Program-made: the position numbers and the translations under genes
Assembly (NCBI GenBank): GCA_001794935.1
Contig: MGLY01000019.1
Location: 7,030-36,974, forward strand
Length of the DNA: 29,945 nt
Source of the DNA: Chlamydiae bacterium RIFCSPHIGHO2_12_FULL_49_9
GTDB lineage: Bacteria > Chlamydiota > Chlamydiia > Chlamydiales > SM23-39
Direction: 5' to 3'
In this document: piece by piece, positions 1-8,827 of the stretch
How positions within the stretch are numbered: the first letter of the stretch is position 1
Layout of the letters: every line of letters begins with the position of its first letter
The notes under the pieces: generated by a model
Seen by the model: only the letters and a program-made list of their open reading frames with translations
Database searches by the model: none
What the model was told of the DNA's origin: nothing

Positions 1-43
1 AGAGCGGATCGAGAAAGTAGCGGGAGAGCGGCTTTTTATCCAC
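1..43 (-). CDS. nqrD: Na+-translocating NADH:quinone reductase subunit D, 5' end only
   Basis: Only the first 14 codons lie in the window; the gene continues past base 1. The visible start translates as MDKKPLSRYFLDPL, and the YFLDPL piece is the usual N-terminus of NqrD, an integral membrane subunit of the Na+-pumping NADH:quinone oxidoreductase. The chosen start is GTG at 43-41, which overlaps the last codons of nqrC by 8 nt and has an AAGGGAG Shine-Dalgarno sequence a few bases upstream. Identity rests on this short match plus its position directly after nqrB and nqrC in the standard nqr gene order. Confidence 0.8.
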   Translation of the reverse strand, partial: MDKKPLSRYFLDPL

Positions 44-911
44 TCGAAGCTCCCTTTGAAAGGCGAATCAGGAAAGGGCGATAGGGAGAGAGACAATCGG
101 CATAGGCGTCAGTCACTCCCTGGCCGGTCAGCGAGGCGCCGGAGATTCCGTCGACTGCGCTTTTTGTCTTGGGAGAGCCGGCGAGAACTTGGCTCACCTG
201 TCCCTTCACTACCGTGATGCCGAGAGGCGCCGTTTGAAAGTCAGTTGATCCCGAAGAGGGGGGCTGAAAAATGAGCTTGCCCCGAAACTGCTTTTGCCAG
301 GAGGGGAGAGAAATATCGGCCCCCAAGCCTGCCGTTTCCGCCTGTTGATACCAAGTGGCGCCGATCACCGTATCGCCGTCCGATTCGATTGCCAAATAGC
401 CGTAGATCGCATCCCAAAGACCAAACCCGTTGATGGGGATCGCGTATCCTTCGGGCTTTTCAGGAGTCTTTGTGTTGGGAAGAATTTGGTAGATGAGTTT
501 GAGCGGAAGATGGGCATAGCCCGTTTTTTGATTCGCCTGGAGATATTCGATGTAATTGATCTTCGCCTCTTCAAAAGAGATGAGATTGCTCTCGGAGTTT
601 ACGAGATAGGGCTTGATCCTCGCCTGATAGACGGCAAAGATTTCGTCTTGAGTCGGTTTCTGCGGATGATCTGTCGGGACGAGAATTCCCCGATCAAAGC
701 GGGCGGGCTTATAGCTGGTTCCATTTCGGATTTGAAAAAAATCGCCGTAGCTCAAAATTTGGGCGGCGCGGAGCATTTGAACATTTCGGTCGAGCTCTTT
801 GGCCTTTTCTTGGGGTTCCTTCAGGGCGCTTGCCAAGGTCGAGAGGAGAAGCGCTGAGACAAAGCAGATGATAAAGACAAAGCGGAGGGTGCGAAATGTT
901 TCAGATGACAC
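36..911 (-). CDS. nqrC: Na+-translocating NADH:quinone reductase subunit C
   Basis: NqrC carries a covalently bound FMN on the periplasmic side and passes electrons inside the Na+-NQR complex. The 291-residue protein has one N-terminal membrane segment (about residues 11-28), then a long soluble domain. The FMN site near the C-terminus reads DGISGASLTGQG, with Ser260 where the family normally has the flavinylated Thr (SGATLT). The ETAGLG motif upstream is also typical. I chose GTG at 911 because AAGGAGA lies just before it and the start overlaps the nqrB stop by 11 nt; an ATG at 977 would lie inside nqrB and add 22 residues unlike the family. It is co-transcribed with nqrB and nqrD. Identity is firm; the Ser substitution is the odd feature. 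Confidence 0.93.
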   Translation of the reverse strand: MSSETFRTLRFVFIICFVSALLLSTLASALKEPQEKAKELDRNVQMLRAAQILSYGDFFQIRNGTSYKPARFDRGILVPTDHPQKPTQDEIFAVYQARIKPYLVNSESNLISFEEAKINYIEYLQANQKTGYAHLPLKLIYQILPNTKTPEKPEGYAIPINGFGLWDAIYGYLAIESDGDTVIGATWYQQAETAGLGADISLPSWQKQFRGKLIFQPPSSGSTDFQTAPLGITVVKGQVSQVLAGSPKTKSAVDGISGASLTGQGVTDAYADCLSPYRPFLIRLSKGASSG

Positions 912-2349
912 GCCATCTCCTTTTTCTATAAGCTTTTGCGGCGTAAATATCGAGAAGCGGGGAGAAGACATTGGCAAAAAGGATTGCCAGCATCACCCCT
1001 TCCGGATAGGCGGGGTTGATCATTCGGATGATGATTGTGAGCATCCCAATCAGAAAGCCGTAGATCCACTTCGCCGAGTTCATGGCAGGACTCGACACCG
1101 GGTCTGTCGCCATAAAGACAAGGCCAAAGGCAAGTCCCCCGAGAAGAAAGTGCTTATAGATAGGGAAATCAAAATTCGCCGGGTTCCAGGCTCCTCCCAT
1201 TGGGCCGATGAGATGGGAGCCGAGTTGGAAAAGAAGCGAGGTGAATAGCGCGCCAAAAATGACAGCGAGCATCGTTCGCCATGAGCCGATCCCGACAAAG
1301 ATTAAAAATAGGGCGCCGAGAAGGCATGCGAGAACAGAAACTTCTCCGAGAGAGCCGAGCTTATTGCCCAAAAAGAGATTCCAGTCGCTAAGATGTCCAA
1401 CGCCATATTTGAGCTGAGCAAATTGTTGAGCCGAGAGAAATCCATCACTGCTCAAACCCAATCCCCCCGCATCGATCGGCGCAGTTGAAAATTTTTGGAG
1501 GAGCTCATCGCTTAAGCTGCCCAAAGAGTTTACTCCGCCATTCCACTTTTGAAACTGGCTCTGAATGAGATCTCCCGTCAAAACCGGTTCGTGAAAATCG
1601 TTGAGCGCAATCGCATCGATGTGGATTCTCTTTACATCTGACGATGCGTGGAAAAGGGAAAGGGCCGATGGCTGCGAATAGCCGTCGATAGGGGAGAGCC
1701 CCGCCGCCTGATTCATCTTTAAAAGACTTGTCTTCACGGTCCAAAGATTTTTGCCGGCCCAAACTTCTCCTGTCATATAGGCGGGAAAGGCAAAATAGAG
1801 AAAGCATCTGCAGGTGAGCGCCGGATTTAAAATATTCATGCCCGTTCCGCCAAAGAGCTCCTTGCCGATTACAATGCCCGCTGAAATGCCCGCTGCCGCC
1901 ATCCAGTAGGGGATCGTCGGCGGCAAAATGAGGGGGTACAAAATGCCGGATACGAGAAATCCCTCTGCGATTTCGTGCTTGCGGAGGATGGCAAAGAGAG
2001 CCTCCCAAAAACCGCCGACCGCATAGGAGATAAAGACAAGGGGCAAAAAGATCGAGAGTCCCTCATACAAGATGGCGCTTGCATGCATGGATGCAAAACT
2101 CCAGTAGCCTCCCCAGGACTTCGATGCCTCTAAATAGGCGTCCATGAGCTTGTAGTCGCCGCTTGAATAGACAACCGATTGGATGCCTGCATTCCAAATC
2201 GCGACGAGAATGCAGGGAAAGAGCGCAATGACGACGAGAATCATCCACCTTTTTACATCCACTGCATCGCGGATGTGGGGCGCGCGTCTTGTTTGTGTTG
2301 GAACCGAGGCGAAAAAGCTGTCAATTGCGTTGAGAAGCGGTTTGAACAT
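901..2349 (-). CDS. nqrB: Na+-translocating NADH:quinone reductase subunit B
   Basis: NqrB is a membrane subunit of Na+-NQR carrying covalent FMN; it helps couple NADH oxidation to Na+ export. The 482-residue protein is rich in membrane helices (for example about 36-53, 97-110, 132-165 and 345-445), and GKELFGGTGMNILNPAL at 162-178 is a recognisable NqrB segment. The flavin attachment region reads DGYSQPSAL (222-230), where the family usually has S-G-A-T; the predicted attachment residue is Ser228, preceded by Gln-Pro rather than Gly-Ala. The gene starts with ATG and heads the minus-strand nqrB-nqrC-nqrD run, with NqrC overlapping its stop. A separate promoter for it was sought in 2350-2423 but no convincing one was found. 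In C. trachomatis nqrB lies in the same neighbourhood (from memory, CT278). Confidence 0.94.
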   Translation of the reverse strand: MFKPLLNAIDSFFASVPTQTRRAPHIRDAVDVKRWMILVVIALFPCILVAIWNAGIQSVVYSSGDYKLMDAYLEASKSWGGYWSFASMHASAILYEGLSIFLPLVFISYAVGGFWEALFAILRKHEIAEGFLVSGILYPLILPPTIPYWMAAAGISAGIVIGKELFGGTGMNILNPALTCRCFLYFAFPAYMTGEVWAGKNLWTVKTSLLKMNQAAGLSPIDGYSQPSALSLFHASSDVKRIHIDAIALNDFHEPVLTGDLIQSQFQKWNGGVNSLGSLSDELLQKFSTAPIDAGGLGLSSDGFLSAQQFAQLKYGVGHLSDWNLFLGNKLGSLGEVSVLACLLGALFLIFVGIGSWRTMLAVIFGALFTSLLFQLGSHLIGPMGGAWNPANFDFPIYKHFLLGGLAFGLVFMATDPVSSPAMNSAKWIYGFLIGMLTIIIRMINPAYPEGVMLAILFANVFSPLLDIYAAKAYRKRRWRVI

Positions 2350-2423
2350 GCAATTGAGCGTATCGGACTCAACTTATTTTTTGCAACGGAGAGAAAAAGC
2401 TCTGTTTGCATATACTGCAAGAT

Positions 2424-5400
2424 ATGGCGAGATATCGAGTTTTTGGTTTTTTGGGAGCGACGCTTTTTTTGTGCGCTGTTTTCTTTCAGCCGATTGCAAA
2501 AACACTTGTTGGCGTTAGCGTCAGATCGGCGCTGAAATGGAACGGTTGTGGGTTTGCCTACAGGTCCATTGAGTTTGAAAAGGGACGCGTCGTCTTTAAT
2601 GAGCCTGTTCTCTTCGATCAGGCGGGCGAAAAGTCGGCCTTTCACGCAAGAGCAGAAAAAGCGTCGCTCCTTTTTGATTTTTCTCACTTTCCCAAAAAGC
2701 TCAAAGGGTGTCTCAATATCGAATCTCCCACTGTGAGTCTCCTCTCGCCGTGCATTGGAAATGGGAAGAGGAGCGGTTGGTTTGACCTTCAGGTCGATGT
2801 GCGAGATGGGACTGTGGAATGGCCGGGATTGGAGAGGGCGCAGTTCTGGTATGAGAAGGGGGCCGCAAATCAGGTGGGCAAGCTCAAACTCCGGTGGACC
2901 GATTCGGATCTTTGCCTGGAGGCCATCGAGGAGAGTTCGGGATGGAAAGTCGATCTCGACTTAAAAGAGATCAAAGCTCCATCGTTGCAGTCTCTGATTC
3001 GTTTTTACGCGCCCGACCCATTTCAACAAGTGGAGATCGTGGACGGGACTCTCAGCGGCTCTATTTTCCTCGTTTTAAAAGAGGGAGCCGTTTCTGAGAC
3101 CTCCTGCCGGCTTGAGACAAAAAATCTGAAAATAAAGACCGATCAGTTTGAGCTCTTTTCCATCGATGCCGACTGTGAGTGGGAAGGACCTGTTAAAGGG
3201 TGCACTGAGGGAAGACTTTTGGGCGATTTTCTCCCTTTTGCAGAAGATGGCAGGCTGAGAGTTTCCATAAACGGGCTCAATTTCGAGTCGAATGGATCTT
3301 CTCTTGAAGGTTTAAGAGGAGAGATTTCTTACAACCCCGGCATGGGCGCCAGGTGGGAAATCGAGTCGGTCGGATTTTCTCGAGGGACACAGTTTCCGTT
3401 CCGGTGGGAAGGGCGCGGTTATTTTCACAAGGAAATGGACAACTGGCTCGAATCAAGGGCATTTTTTGGAGATGCATCGGAAGTGCTCTTTGAAGGGAGA
3501 GAGCAAGGGAAGGAGAGGAGCTGGACGGTCAATTGCAGATCTTTGAGCTCTTCTATGGGAACTCTTTTGCAAGCTCTTTTATCCACTCAATTTGACTGCG
3601 CGTCGATCGAGTTTTTAGAAGGGACTTTGAGCGCCAATGCCCAAGTTTATCTCAAAGAAGACGCGATTTCTTTTTGGACGGCGCCCCACTTTGCTATTGA
3701 GGGGGCTGACTTTCGAGCGGGCGATTTTTGCTTTAGCTGTCAAAAAACGGAAGGAAAAGCTTCCCTCGACGGCGGCGAGGTGGCTCTTGTCTCAGGGGCT
3801 ATGGAAGCTCCCCTTCTCAAGGGAGCTGACTGGAACGGGACATGTAAATGGGAGGGGGGGGTGATGAGCCTCTCCCATTTTACAGGGAAGATAGAGGATG
3901 TTGAGGTCAGTTTAGATATTGAAGGGGCCCTTAACTGTTGGAAGCTGAATGCCGATCTCAAAGGCGCTCTTTGTGGAAAAGTGGCTTCCCGCTTGGCCCT
4001 TCAGGGAAAAAAACTTCAGTTCACAGTTGAAAATGGCTCTTTGGAGGGGCTCGAGTTTAAAGGGGCCGGCTGGTTTGAAAACGGTGTTTTTGCATTCGCA
4101 AGCGATGAGTTTCATGGAAAAATTGACTGGCTCTCTCGCTTCCATGAGGATTTTGACTGCGTAGGGCGAGTGGCCTCTTTTGAAAAGGGGTTTTTTGTCG
4201 AGGGAAACCGCTCTTTTTATAACTGGTCGCTGCAGGCCAAAATCGAAGAAGCAAAGGGGAATCTTTTTCCTGAAACGGGCTTTGAAAATCTGAAGATGGA
4301 GATTTTTGCAGAGCCCAACTTCCTCGCCTTTTATGGGATTGAAGCAGATCTCGTTATTCCTCAGGGAAGAATCAAAATTGAGTCTCCCGGTTTACGCAAA
4401 GTAGGCTCTGATTGGGACTTCGATGTGCGCTGCAAGGGGAAAAACTGGGATCCGATCCGCCTTGCGGGGTCATACCTTGGAGAAAAAGTTCAAATCGATT
4501 CGAAAAAAAGTCACTTTTTTGGAGCCCCTTTCCACATCGAGGAGTTCGATCTCGAACCGAACGGCGATGTTGCCCGTTTCGACGGAAGAGTCGAGTTTCC
4601 CTGGAGCTCAGCTCAAGCGGGAAGCTCTTTTTTTAAACAGCTCTCGATTGGGACTTGTTTAGATCTTCCCTTCGATGGAACGCTCGCCCTTCAAATCCAT
4701 TATGCGAAAGAGGGGGGATCGGAAGTTTCATTAGAGGCTCTCAATGCGAGCTGGAAGGGCAAACCGATCTGTTTGAATATGCACGGAGTTGAAAAGGAAG
4801 GGCTTTGGGAAGTAGATCGATTCGATTGCGCCGACTTTTCCGCTTCTTTTTCTCTGGAAAAAGAGGGGAAGGATTTCCACATTCAGGCGGGCAAGGGAAG
4901 CTTGGGAGAGGGGCTTGAAACCGAGTTTAGCGGCAAAGTAGGCCTCAATGATTTAACCAATATGGCGATCCACTGCTCTTTTAGACTCGAAAAAATGGAG
5001 CTCGATCTCTTTGAGATGAATTCGATGATTCCGATCGGAGGCCTTGAGGGGATCTTGCGCGGCAACGGGCATATCGCCTATAGCGGAAAGTGGGAAGCCG
5101 ATTTAGATTTTTCAGCCGAGAATTTAAAGGCAGGTCCTCTCGAGTTGGAAAATCAGGGGCCGATCCATCTTTATTGCTCATCTGAAAAGGGGATTTTTTT
5201 CAGCGGACTTGATCTTTTGGTTGCGAAAGAACCGGTCAATTGCAAGATTGAGCTCCTCCAATACGATACAGCGCGCTCCCACTGGATTTTTAAAAGATCC
5301 CACATGCATCTTCCGGCCGATTTTCTTGCCTCTTTTTTCAATCGGGGCCCCGCTTTTCTCAAAGCTCTCGATCCGGAGCACGATCTCGATTTCATCGCGG

Positions 5401-6620
5401 ATTTTGACTGCGCCTCCGATTTTTCTTGCCTGAATGGCGTGATGCAAGAGGGTTTTATCCCGATCGGGGGCGCGGTGCGCCACATTCAAAACCTGGAGCT
5501 CGTCTGGGATAAAAGGGGAACGATCTCTCTCGACTACATCCACCAGGGCAATTTAATCAAGATGGGACTCGACATCGCCTTTTCTCCCCAGATCGAGGGG
5601 CGCCTTACATTGGAAGATAGGCAAAATCCTCTTCAAGAGGGGGAAAGGGCGCTCACAATCGACTGGAAGTATGTAGAGAATAAAGGCGTCTCAATTGAGG
5701 CAATCGAGGGAATCTTTGGCGGGATCGACGCCTCTTTTCATGCGCAGAACGTAAATCGGCTGATTGGAAGCGCAAGGGTGAATTTCGAAGCGCTTGCTCC
5801 CTTTTTGCCTCCCGATGTAGCAGTTGTGTTCCAAGATCTCAAAATGGGCAAAGGCTATGAGCTAAAAGGGCATTTGGCTATTGATCGGCTCAGCTGCTCT
5901 TTTAGGGGAATTTTGAGCGGCAAGCAAATCGATCTTTTCGGCTATCAGTTTAGAACGCTTCTGGCGCAAGTGGATCTCGGCGCTGAAAAAATGCGTATCT
6001 ACGATCTCAAAATCAGCGACAGCTCCGGGACGATGAAAATCGACGATATCGTTTTAGAGGGAAAGGAAAATATCCCCTGGACGATCTCGATTCCTCAAAT
6101 TGCGATCCGCGAGTTTCGCCCAAGTCTTCTTCAAAAGCCGGGCGAGGCGCTGGGGCAGGTTGGCCCGCTTGTCGTGCGCGAGCTGAAGATCGTCGACTTC
6201 AAGGGACTTTTAGATGACGGCAGCACCTATATGGCAAAAGGGCAGCTCAACTTCATCAACTCGTTTAAAAGAGAGCATACCGTCTTCGATATTCCCTCAG
6301 ATGTCTTGAGCCGCATCGTCGGACTCGATCTCGATCTCCTCATTCCCGTCAGGGGGACGCTTTCCTATGAGCTCAAGGACGGACTTTTTCGCTTTACGGA
6401 GCTCAAGGGCGCATTTAGCGAAGGGGAGAGATCGGAGTTTTTCTTAGTCAGCGATGGGCTCTCTCCCTGCATGGACTTGGACGGCAATTTAAAGATTTTT
6501 GTTCAGATGAAGCAGTTTGTTCTATTCAAACTGACAGAGGCGTTTTTAATCTCGATTGACGGCACTCTCGACGATCCCAAATTCCATCTGCAGAAAAAGC
6601 GGGGCTTTTTAGGACTGTGA
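2424..6620 (+). CDS. AsmA/TamB-like large envelope protein
   Basis: A 1398-residue protein with one N-terminal membrane anchor (about residues 4-22) followed by a very long region of alternating short hydrophobic strands, as in the AsmA/TamB/YdbH proteins that form groove-shaped bridges between inner and outer membranes and carry phospholipids. Its C-terminus (FKLTEAFLISIDGTLDDPKF) closely matches the typical end of AsmA-like and YdbH-like proteins, where the pattern ISIDGTLxxPxF recurs. ATG at 2424 is preferred; an in-frame TTG at 2406 is possible. It is divergent from nqrB and its stop overlaps the next start in a GTGA, so the two genes are probably translated together. Family membership is inferred from the overall repeat-like beta pattern and the C-terminal signature; the lipid-transport role is inference. 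The alternative is a surface or periplasmic protein of unknown role. Confidence 0.65.
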   Translation: MARYRVFGFLGATLFLCAVFFQPIAKTLVGVSVRSALKWNGCGFAYRSIEFEKGRVVFNEPVLFDQAGEKSAFHARAEKASLLFDFSHFPKKLKGCLNIESPTVSLLSPCIGNGKRSGWFDLQVDVRDGTVEWPGLERAQFWYEKGAANQVGKLKLRWTDSDLCLEAIEESSGWKVDLDLKEIKAPSLQSLIRFYAPDPFQQVEIVDGTLSGSIFLVLKEGAVSETSCRLETKNLKIKTDQFELFSIDADCEWEGPVKGCTEGRLLGDFLPFAEDGRLRVSINGLNFESNGSSLEGLRGEISYNPGMGARWEIESVGFSRGTQFPFRWEGRGYFHKEMDNWLESRAFFGDASEVLFEGREQGKERSWTVNCRSLSSSMGTLLQALLSTQFDCASIEFLEGTLSANAQVYLKEDAISFWTAPHFAIEGADFRAGDFCFSCQKTEGKASLDGGEVALVSGAMEAPLLKGADWNGTCKWEGGVMSLSHFTGKIEDVEVSLDIEGALNCWKLNADLKGALCGKVASRLALQGKKLQFTVENGSLEGLEFKGAGWFENGVFAFASDEFHGKIDWLSRFHEDFDCVGRVASFEKGFFVEGNRSFYNWSLQAKIEEAKGNLFPETGFENLKMEIFAEPNFLAFYGIEADLVIPQGRIKIESPGLRKVGSDWDFDVRCKGKNWDPIRLAGSYLGEKVQIDSKKSHFFGAPFHIEEFDLEPNGDVARFDGRVEFPWSSAQAGSSFFKQLSIGTCLDLPFDGTLALQIHYAKEGGSEVSLEALNASWKGKPICLNMHGVEKEGLWEVDRFDCADFSASFSLEKEGKDFHIQAGKGSLGEGLETEFSGKVGLNDLTNMAIHCSFRLEKMELDLFEMNSMIPIGGLEGILRGNGHIAYSGKWEADLDFSAENLKAGPLELENQGPIHLYCSSEKGIFFSGLDLLVAKEPVNCKIELLQYDTARSHWIFKRSHMHLPADFLASFFNRGPAFLKALDPEHDLDFIADFDCASDFSCLNGVMQEGFIPIGGAVRHIQNLELVWDKRGTISLDYIHQGNLIKMGLDIAFSPQIEGRLTLEDRQNPLQEGERALTIDWKYVENKGVSIEAIEGIFGGIDASFHAQNVNRLIGSARVNFEALAPFLPPDVAVVFQDLKMGKGYELKGHLAIDRLSCSFRGILSGKQIDLFGYQFRTLLAQVDLGAEKMRIYDLKISDSSGTMKIDDIVLEGKENIPWTISIPQIAIREFRPSLLQKPGEALGQVGPLVVRELKIVDFKGLLDDGSTYMAKGQLNFINSFKREHTVFDIPSDVLSRIVGLDLDLLIPVRGTLSYELKDGLFRFTELKGAFSEGERSEFFLVSDGLSPCMDLDGNLKIFVQMKQFVLFKLTEAFLISIDGTLDDPKFHLQKKRGFLGL

Positions 6621-7231
6621 AACCTATTTTTAATTTGATTCTCGATTTTCTCTTTCCTCCTCTCTGTCTTTCTTGCAGCGAGAAAGTGGAGACGAAATTT
6701 CTTTGCCCTGCTTGCTGGGAGCTGTGCGCGCTGCCCGATCCGATTGAGCGGTGCCGCCACTGCTTTGAAGAGCTCGAAGAGGGGAGGGGAATGTGCGGAG
6801 AGTGTATGAAAGAGCCTCTGATAAAGACTCCAAGAGCTTTCGTTTTCGATAGAGGAGCTCCCATCCGCTTTAAGGTAGATCAGTTGGAGGGGTTTGCCGC
6901 TTTCATGATCTATCAGTGGATTCAGCTCGATTTGACATTGCCTGATTGGGTGATTCCGATGCCGGATCCGATTTCAAAAAAACTGGCCAAGGAGATCGCA
7001 AAAAGCCTTAGTGTTCGCTACGGCGAGCTCCTTCAGGAAAAAGGAGGAGAGATCAAGCTGAGAAAGGAATTGGAGGAGGATCTCGATCTTCTCCTCATCG
7101 ATTATTTAAGTCCGCTTTCCTGGCTTGACGGAGCGAGCTCGGCGATTTCTGTCTTGATGCCAAAGAGGGCTTTACTCCTCTCCCTTTTTCGAAACACATC
7201 GTCCCAGCCGGCCTGTCCCATAAACTCGTAG
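6617..7231 (+). CDS. Degenerate ComF-family protein
   Basis: ComF proteins combine an N-terminal zinc-binding region with a phosphoribosyltransferase domain and help take up transforming DNA. This 204-residue protein keeps four CxxC pairs (17-20, 30-33, 46-49, 60-63) and the family's VIPMP strand at 112-116. The PRPP-binding loop, normally like LLIDDVxTTGAT, reads LLLIDYLSPLSWLDGAS at 158-174, and the RGFNQ block is absent. It is therefore probably not an active phosphoribosyltransferase. It begins with GTG in a 4-nt overlap with the AsmA-like gene. Its last 43 codons lie antisense to the end of the convergent FkbM-like gene (130-bp overlap); homology to ComF fades around base 7190, so the tail may be run-on sequence. 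A frameshift near the end cannot be excluded. Confidence 0.6.
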   Translation: MKPIFNLILDFLFPPLCLSCSEKVETKFLCPACWELCALPDPIERCRHCFEELEEGRGMCGECMKEPLIKTPRAFVFDRGAPIRFKVDQLEGFAAFMIYQWIQLDLTLPDWVIPMPDPISKKLAKEIAKSLSVRYGELLQEKGGEIKLRKELEEDLDLLLIDYLSPLSWLDGASSAISVLMPKRALLLSLFRNTSSQPACPINS

Positions 7232-7821
7232 CCTTTTGAGGCCAAAAAATATCTGATCTTCGATTCGTTAAAATTGTTTTCCACCTCGATGATCTCGATA
7301 TCGAATTTTTCAAAATCGATCGATTGGAGGATTTCAAATTCTCCTCCCTCCGTGTCCAGGCTTAAATAATCGACGTGGAAATAGCCGTTCTTTTCCAAAA
7401 TGTCATTCAATAAAAAGCACTCGACTGCAATCACATCGCAGCTATTGGTCGGAGCAGAATAGATTTCCGTGAGGGCTCGCCCTAAATGGGTAGGGTCATA
7501 GTAGTCGAGAAGCCCGCTCAGCATTTCCGGATAGCCTTTGATTCTCAAAAAGCGGCCTGTTCCCGCCTTATCCGAGATGCAGCCTTTGACACAGATGGAG
7601 GATCGATTTTTTTTGAGCTCTTCAAACACTTCGGGGATCGGCTCGATGCAAATCCCTTCCCAGCCGAGCTCTTCAAAGAATTTGGTATTGCTGAAAGTAA
7701 TTCCGTCATGCGCTCCAATGTCTATAAAAATACCCTTCGGTTTTTCTTTGAAGAAGCTCTCATAGATGTACTGATCTTGTCCGCACTGGCTGTAGAACGT
7801 AAGTAGGAGGATTGGAATCAT
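7102..7821 (-). CDS. FkbM-like SAM-dependent methyltransferase, short hydrophobic leader
   Basis: FkbM-type enzymes methylate sugar or polyketide hydroxyls. The 239-residue product opens with a short hydrophobic stretch (IPILLLTF) and then the family's YSQCGQDQYIYESFF, the SAM-binding IDIGAHDG (33-40), IEPIPEVF (59-66) and the DYLSLDTEGGEFEIL block with the acidic residue typical of FkbM. ATG at 7821 is preferred. An in-frame ATG at 7860 would give a more basic, better signal peptide but would touch the divergent stomatin-like start; a TTG at 7908 lies inside that gene and is unlikely. The FkbM domain seems to end near the FRKR stretch; the last 20 or so residues overlap the ComF-like gene antisense. 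Whether the leader exports the enzyme is less certain than for its neighbours. Confidence 0.8.
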   Translation of the reverse strand: MIPILLLTFYSQCGQDQYIYESFFKEKPKGIFIDIGAHDGITFSNTKFFEELGWEGICIEPIPEVFEELKKNRSSICVKGCISDKAGTGRFLRIKGYPEMLSGLLDYYDPTHLGRALTEIYSAPTNSCDVIAVECFLLNDILEKNGYFHVDYLSLDTEGGEFEILQSIDFEKFDIEIIEVENNFNESKIRYFLASKGYEFMGQAGWDDVFRKRERSKALFGIKTEIAELAPSSQESGLK

Positions 7822-7858
7822 GCTTTTCCAAAAATGGGATTTGGCGTAGCATGCTGCC

Positions 7859-8827
7859 ATGCTTTTGATTATTTTTGCACTGATTGTCACTTTTGTCCTC
7901 TTTTCCAAAGGGTTTCGGATCGTGCCTCAACAAGAGGTTTGGATTGTCCAAAGACTCGGCAAGTTCAATCGCAGATTGGAGCCTGGACTCAATTGGACGA
8001 TCCCTTTTGTCGATGAGGTGGCCTATCGCCACTCTTTGAAAGAGGAGGCGATCGACGTCCCTGAGCAAATGGCGATCACTCAGGACAACGTAAGCGTTGT
8101 TCTCGACGGGATTGTCTACGTCAAAATCGTAGATCCCTCTGCAGCCTCCTATGGCGTCAAGAATCCCGTTTATGCATTGACTCAGCTCGTTCAGACAACC
8201 ATGCGATCAGAGATTGGAAAGATCCCTCTTGACAAGACGTTTGAAGAGAGAGAATCGCTCAATGCTCAAATTGTAGAGGCGATCAATGAAGCGGCCGTTT
8301 CCTGGGGCATCCGGTGTCTTCGCTACGAAATCCGCGACATTAAGATGCCCGCTGAGATCAGCAAAGCGATGGAGCTCCAAATGACAGCCGAGAGGCAAAA
8401 AAGAGCGCGCATCCTCGAGTCAGAAGGGCTGCGTCAGGCGCACATCAACGAATCGGAAGGGCAGCGCCAGTCTCAAATCAATATCGCCGAAGGGATGCGG
8501 GAGAAAACAGTCCTTGAATCAGAGGGAGCCCGCATTGCCAGAAGCAATCTCGCCAAAGGGGAGGCGGAAGCGATTTTTGCCCTCGCTGAAGCAGCAGCTT
8601 TGGGAATTGAGCGGGTTGCGAGTGCGCTTTCCCATGAATCTGCCGATAAGGCGGCTTCTTTACAGATCGCAGAAAAGTATGTAGAGGCGTTTCGCCATCT
8701 CGCCAAAGAGACCAATACGGTCATCTTGCCGTCCAATCTCCAGCATCCTGGCTCGATGGTGGCGGAGGCGATGTCGATCTACGACGCAGTCAAGAGAAAG
8801 CAACCCTCTCAACTCGCCGGCAAATGA
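7859..8827 (+). CDS. Stomatin/QmcA-like SPFH-domain membrane protein
   Basis: A 322-residue band-7 (SPFH) protein. It has a hydrophobic N-terminal membrane hairpin (1-16), then RIVPQQEVWIVQRLGKF at 20-36, the stomatin-like PGLNWTIPFVDEV, the VLDGIVYVKIVDPSAASY segment, and a charged helical region (about 180-250) with repeated ESEGxRQ units that should form a coiled coil. The C-terminal AEKYVEAFRHLAKETNTVILPSN stretch is characteristic of the QmcA/slipin group. Such proteins form ring- or cage-like scaffolds in membrane microdomains. Its stop overlaps the ATG of the exported glycosyltransferase downstream in an ATGA, so the two are probably co-translated; a functional link to that enzyme is inference. 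Only 37 nt separate it from the divergent FkbM-like gene. No strong ribosome-binding site is visible. Confidence 0.88.
   Translation: MLLIIFALIVTFVLFSKGFRIVPQQEVWIVQRLGKFNRRLEPGLNWTIPFVDEVAYRHSLKEEAIDVPEQMAITQDNVSVVLDGIVYVKIVDPSAASYGVKNPVYALTQLVQTTMRSEIGKIPLDKTFEERESLNAQIVEAINEAAVSWGIRCLRYEIRDIKMPAEISKAMELQMTAERQKRARILESEGLRQAHINESEGQRQSQINIAEGMREKTVLESEGARIARSNLAKGEAEAIFALAEAAALGIERVASALSHESADKAASLQIAEKYVEAFRHLAKETNTVILPSNLQHPGSMVAEAMSIYDAVKRKQPSQLAGK

Noticed and set aside
294..857. Plus-strand open frame of 187 codons opposite nqrC
   Set aside because: It is antisense to a well-identified gene, its translation resembles no protein fold or family, and it has no ribosome-binding site.
2350..2423. 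Promoters for nqrB and the AsmA-like gene
   Set aside because: TATACT occurs at 2411-2416 and TTGCAA-like boxes on both strands, but no pair has acceptable spacing, so none is listed.
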